The position numbers and the translations under genes are program-made. From an uncultured Gemmataceae bacterium (lineage in GTDB: Bacteria; Planctomycetota; Planctomycetia; Gemmatales; Gemmataceae), in the NCBI GenBank assembly GCA_937922175.1, contig CAKZUU010000376.1, positions 1 to 16,632 of the forward strand: 16,632 nt of DNA, given 5' to 3'. The notes under the pieces were generated by a model. It searched no databases. It was not told where the DNA came from and saw nothing but the letters and a program-made list of their open reading frames with translations. Numbering within the stretch: position 1 is the first letter of the stretch; each line of letters opens with the position of its first letter. This document shows, piece by piece, positions 15,665-16,632 of this stretch.

Positions 15665-15886
15665 TTACCATACCCCCGCCAACCGCAGAATGACGGCAAT
15701 TAATCCGAGAAGAAAAAGGATTCCTGCCACGATGATGGGCAGATTTAACCGCCTCTCGCCGGCGGAATCGTCCGAGCGAGCGGTGAATGGCTGGTGGCAG
15801 TAGCGGCAACGAATCGACCGGCTCGCCGCTTCGTCCGGCACCCGCATCGTCTTGCCGCATGATGGACATCGTACCGATATGCTCAT
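15665..15886 (-). CDS. Zinc-ribbon and single-transmembrane-helix microprotein
   Basis: 73 residues. The N-terminal part has two CxxC knuckles, CPSC (residues 8-11) and CRYC (27-30), 15 residues apart, with MRVPDEAASRSI between them. This is the MJ0042/FYDLN-like zinc-ribbon pattern common in planctomycete proteins. After a short polar stretch, residues about 48-70 form one strongly hydrophobic helix (LPIIVAGILFLLGLIAVIL), ending in RLAGVW. With no N-terminal signal, the zinc ribbon would probably lie in the cytoplasm. The gene is supported by a perfect ribosome-binding site. It sits between treZ (140 bp upstream) and glgX (175 bp downstream) on the same strand. Function unknown. Such ribbons are often assumed to bind nucleic acid or protein, but nothing here proves either. 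Confidence 0.85.
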   Translation of the reverse strand: MSISVRCPSCGKTMRVPDEAASRSIRCRYCHQPFTARSDDSAGERRLNLPIIVAGILFLLGLIAVILRLAGVW

Positions 15887-15890
15887 CCCG

Positions 15891-15898
15891 ACCTCCTT
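15891..15898 (-). promoter_or_regulatory. Perfect Shine-Dalgarno sequence of the microprotein gene
   Basis: AAGGAGGT on the minus strand, fully complementary to the canonical 16S rRNA 3' end, with 4 bases before the ATG. It is the strongest ribosome-binding site in the window and confirms both the reality and the start of this 73-codon gene. Confidence 0.85.
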
Positions 15899-16026
15899 CG
15901 CGCCCAGGCATCCCCCCCTTGGGCAGCGACTCGGGCCGTCGCAACAAAGACCGGGCGATCCGGGTCGTATCGCCTTGCCGATCGTTATATATGAGAAGTG
16001 CCTCGGACAGCTTCTTGGACACCCCG

Positions 16027-16632
16027 TTATCGACCCGTTCCTGAATCCGCTGACACCCTGCCCCGGTCGGGCTGCCCCGAAAACTCAATCACGCGCGGAG
16101 CTAGGAGCATCGCAGACTCGGCCCGAAGCACTCCCAAACGAACGCCTTCAATCGGTGGAGTCCCCTCACCTCCGTATCGCGGCTCTTCGCTTGACCATAT
16201 CAGCTGCCACTCCTGATGGCGCGGTGGCGCGAGCAACGGTTCCGCGACCGGTGAGAGCGACCGATCGGGACCAAGATTGACAAGCAGCAGTCGATCTTGC
16301 CCATCGTCCGCGAACCATCGAACCGCGAACGTCTCGTCCCCCAACAAGGCTCCGTCAATCCGGTCTCGCCTCGGCTGTGACAACACCGAATCGGACCGCC
16401 GAAGTTTTAACAGGTCCGCATGGAGGAGATAACTTGTGCGATGTTTCTCCCGTTGTGACCAATCCAGTTTGCAAAGGTGAAACGTCGAGGGATCGTGCGG
16501 CTGGTGATACAATCCTTGGTTGCCTCCCGCGGCAAAGCTGGCGAATTGGCACAGGTAATGAAAGCGTCCCTTCGCGATCTGCCGTGCCAACTCGGGGTGA
16601 TGATCCGCGAAGAAATGGAATGGGGTATCGGC
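16027..16632 (-). CDS. treZ: Malto-oligosyltrehalose trehalohydrolase (TreZ), C-terminal fragment
   Basis: The frame is open to the end of the window and stops with TAA at 16027-16029, so about 202 C-terminal residues are present and the 5' part lies outside; the TTG at 16590 is not a start. The first visible residues, TPFHFFADHHPELARQIAKG, correspond to the 'PFxYFTDHxxELxxAVxxGR' segment of TreZ just after the GEEW region. YHQPHDPSTFHLCKLDWSQR matches the conserved 'PDPxDPxTFxxSKLDW' stretch. The rest is the C-terminal beta-sandwich domain of GH13 enzymes (RDRIDGALLGDETFAVRWF, RLLLVNLG). TreZ hydrolyses the linkage next to the trehalose end of maltooligosyl trehalose, releasing trehalose. 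The catalytic residues lie upstream and cannot be checked. First visible gene of the treZ-microprotein-glgX-treY series. Confidence 0.92.
   Translation of the reverse strand, partial: ADTPFHFFADHHPELARQIAKGRFHYLCQFASFAAGGNQGLYHQPHDPSTFHLCKLDWSQREKHRTSYLLHADLLKLRRSDSVLSQPRRDRIDGALLGDETFAVRWFADDGQDRLLLVNLGPDRSLSPVAEPLLAPPRHQEWQLIWSSEEPRYGGEGTPPIEGVRLGVLRAESAMLLAPRVIEFSGQPDRGRVSADSGTGR

Noticed and set aside
15561..16088. 175-codon minus-strand open frame overlapping the microprotein and the treZ end
   Set aside because: Out of frame with two supported genes, no ribosome-binding site or domain; the 73-codon frame has the perfect Shine-Dalgarno sequence and a zinc-ribbon pattern.
1..16632. tRNA, rRNA, insertion sequence, phage or defence genes
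   Set aside because: No clover-leaf or rRNA-like stretch, transposase motif, terminal repeats or defence-family signatures were recognised; all long supported frames are envelope, protease, RNA-modification or trehalose genes.

Overview
The window looks like chromosomal DNA of a GC-rich planctomycete. The strongest taxonomic clue is a 728-residue secreted protein built of cysteine-rich and VPYT-type repeats, the style of the planctomycete 'YTV' cell-wall proteins. A YdjY-domain lipoprotein, a secreted tricorn-type protease and a zinc-ribbon/single-helix microprotein fit the same phylum. I could not run a search, so genus-level placement is not attempted.

Left part (1-4340): the 3' end of a PDZ-domain protein (+), then a convergent YdjY-domain lipoprotein (-). 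Next is the large Cys-rich repeat protein (-), which ends in a perfect stem-loop/U-tract terminator. An approximately 525-bp divergent intergenic region follows. It holds a 10-bp inverted repeat upstream of the repeat-protein gene and a TATAAT box upstream of the peptidase gene.

Middle (4341-6429, + strand): a membrane-anchored carboxy-terminal processing peptidase (S41) followed 19 bp later by a single-domain RluA-type pseudouridine synthase, probably one transcription unit.

Right part (6483-16632, all - strand; transcription runs from high to low coordinates): treZ (5' end outside the window), a 73-residue zinc-ribbon plus transmembrane protein, a GlgX/TreX debranching enzyme, TreY, and a 1171-residue secreted tricorn-like S41 protease. 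TreX, TreY and TreZ together make trehalose from glycogen or maltodextrin: TreX debranches, TreY converts the reducing-end linkage to an alpha,alpha-1,1 bond, and TreZ releases trehalose. The microprotein inside this cluster is unexplained. The tricorn gene probably has its own promoter.

No RNA genes, insertion sequences, CRISPR arrays or attachment sites were seen. The most noteworthy items are the architecture of the Cys-rich repeat protein, the microprotein embedded in the trehalose cluster, and the inserts in the tricorn homologue.
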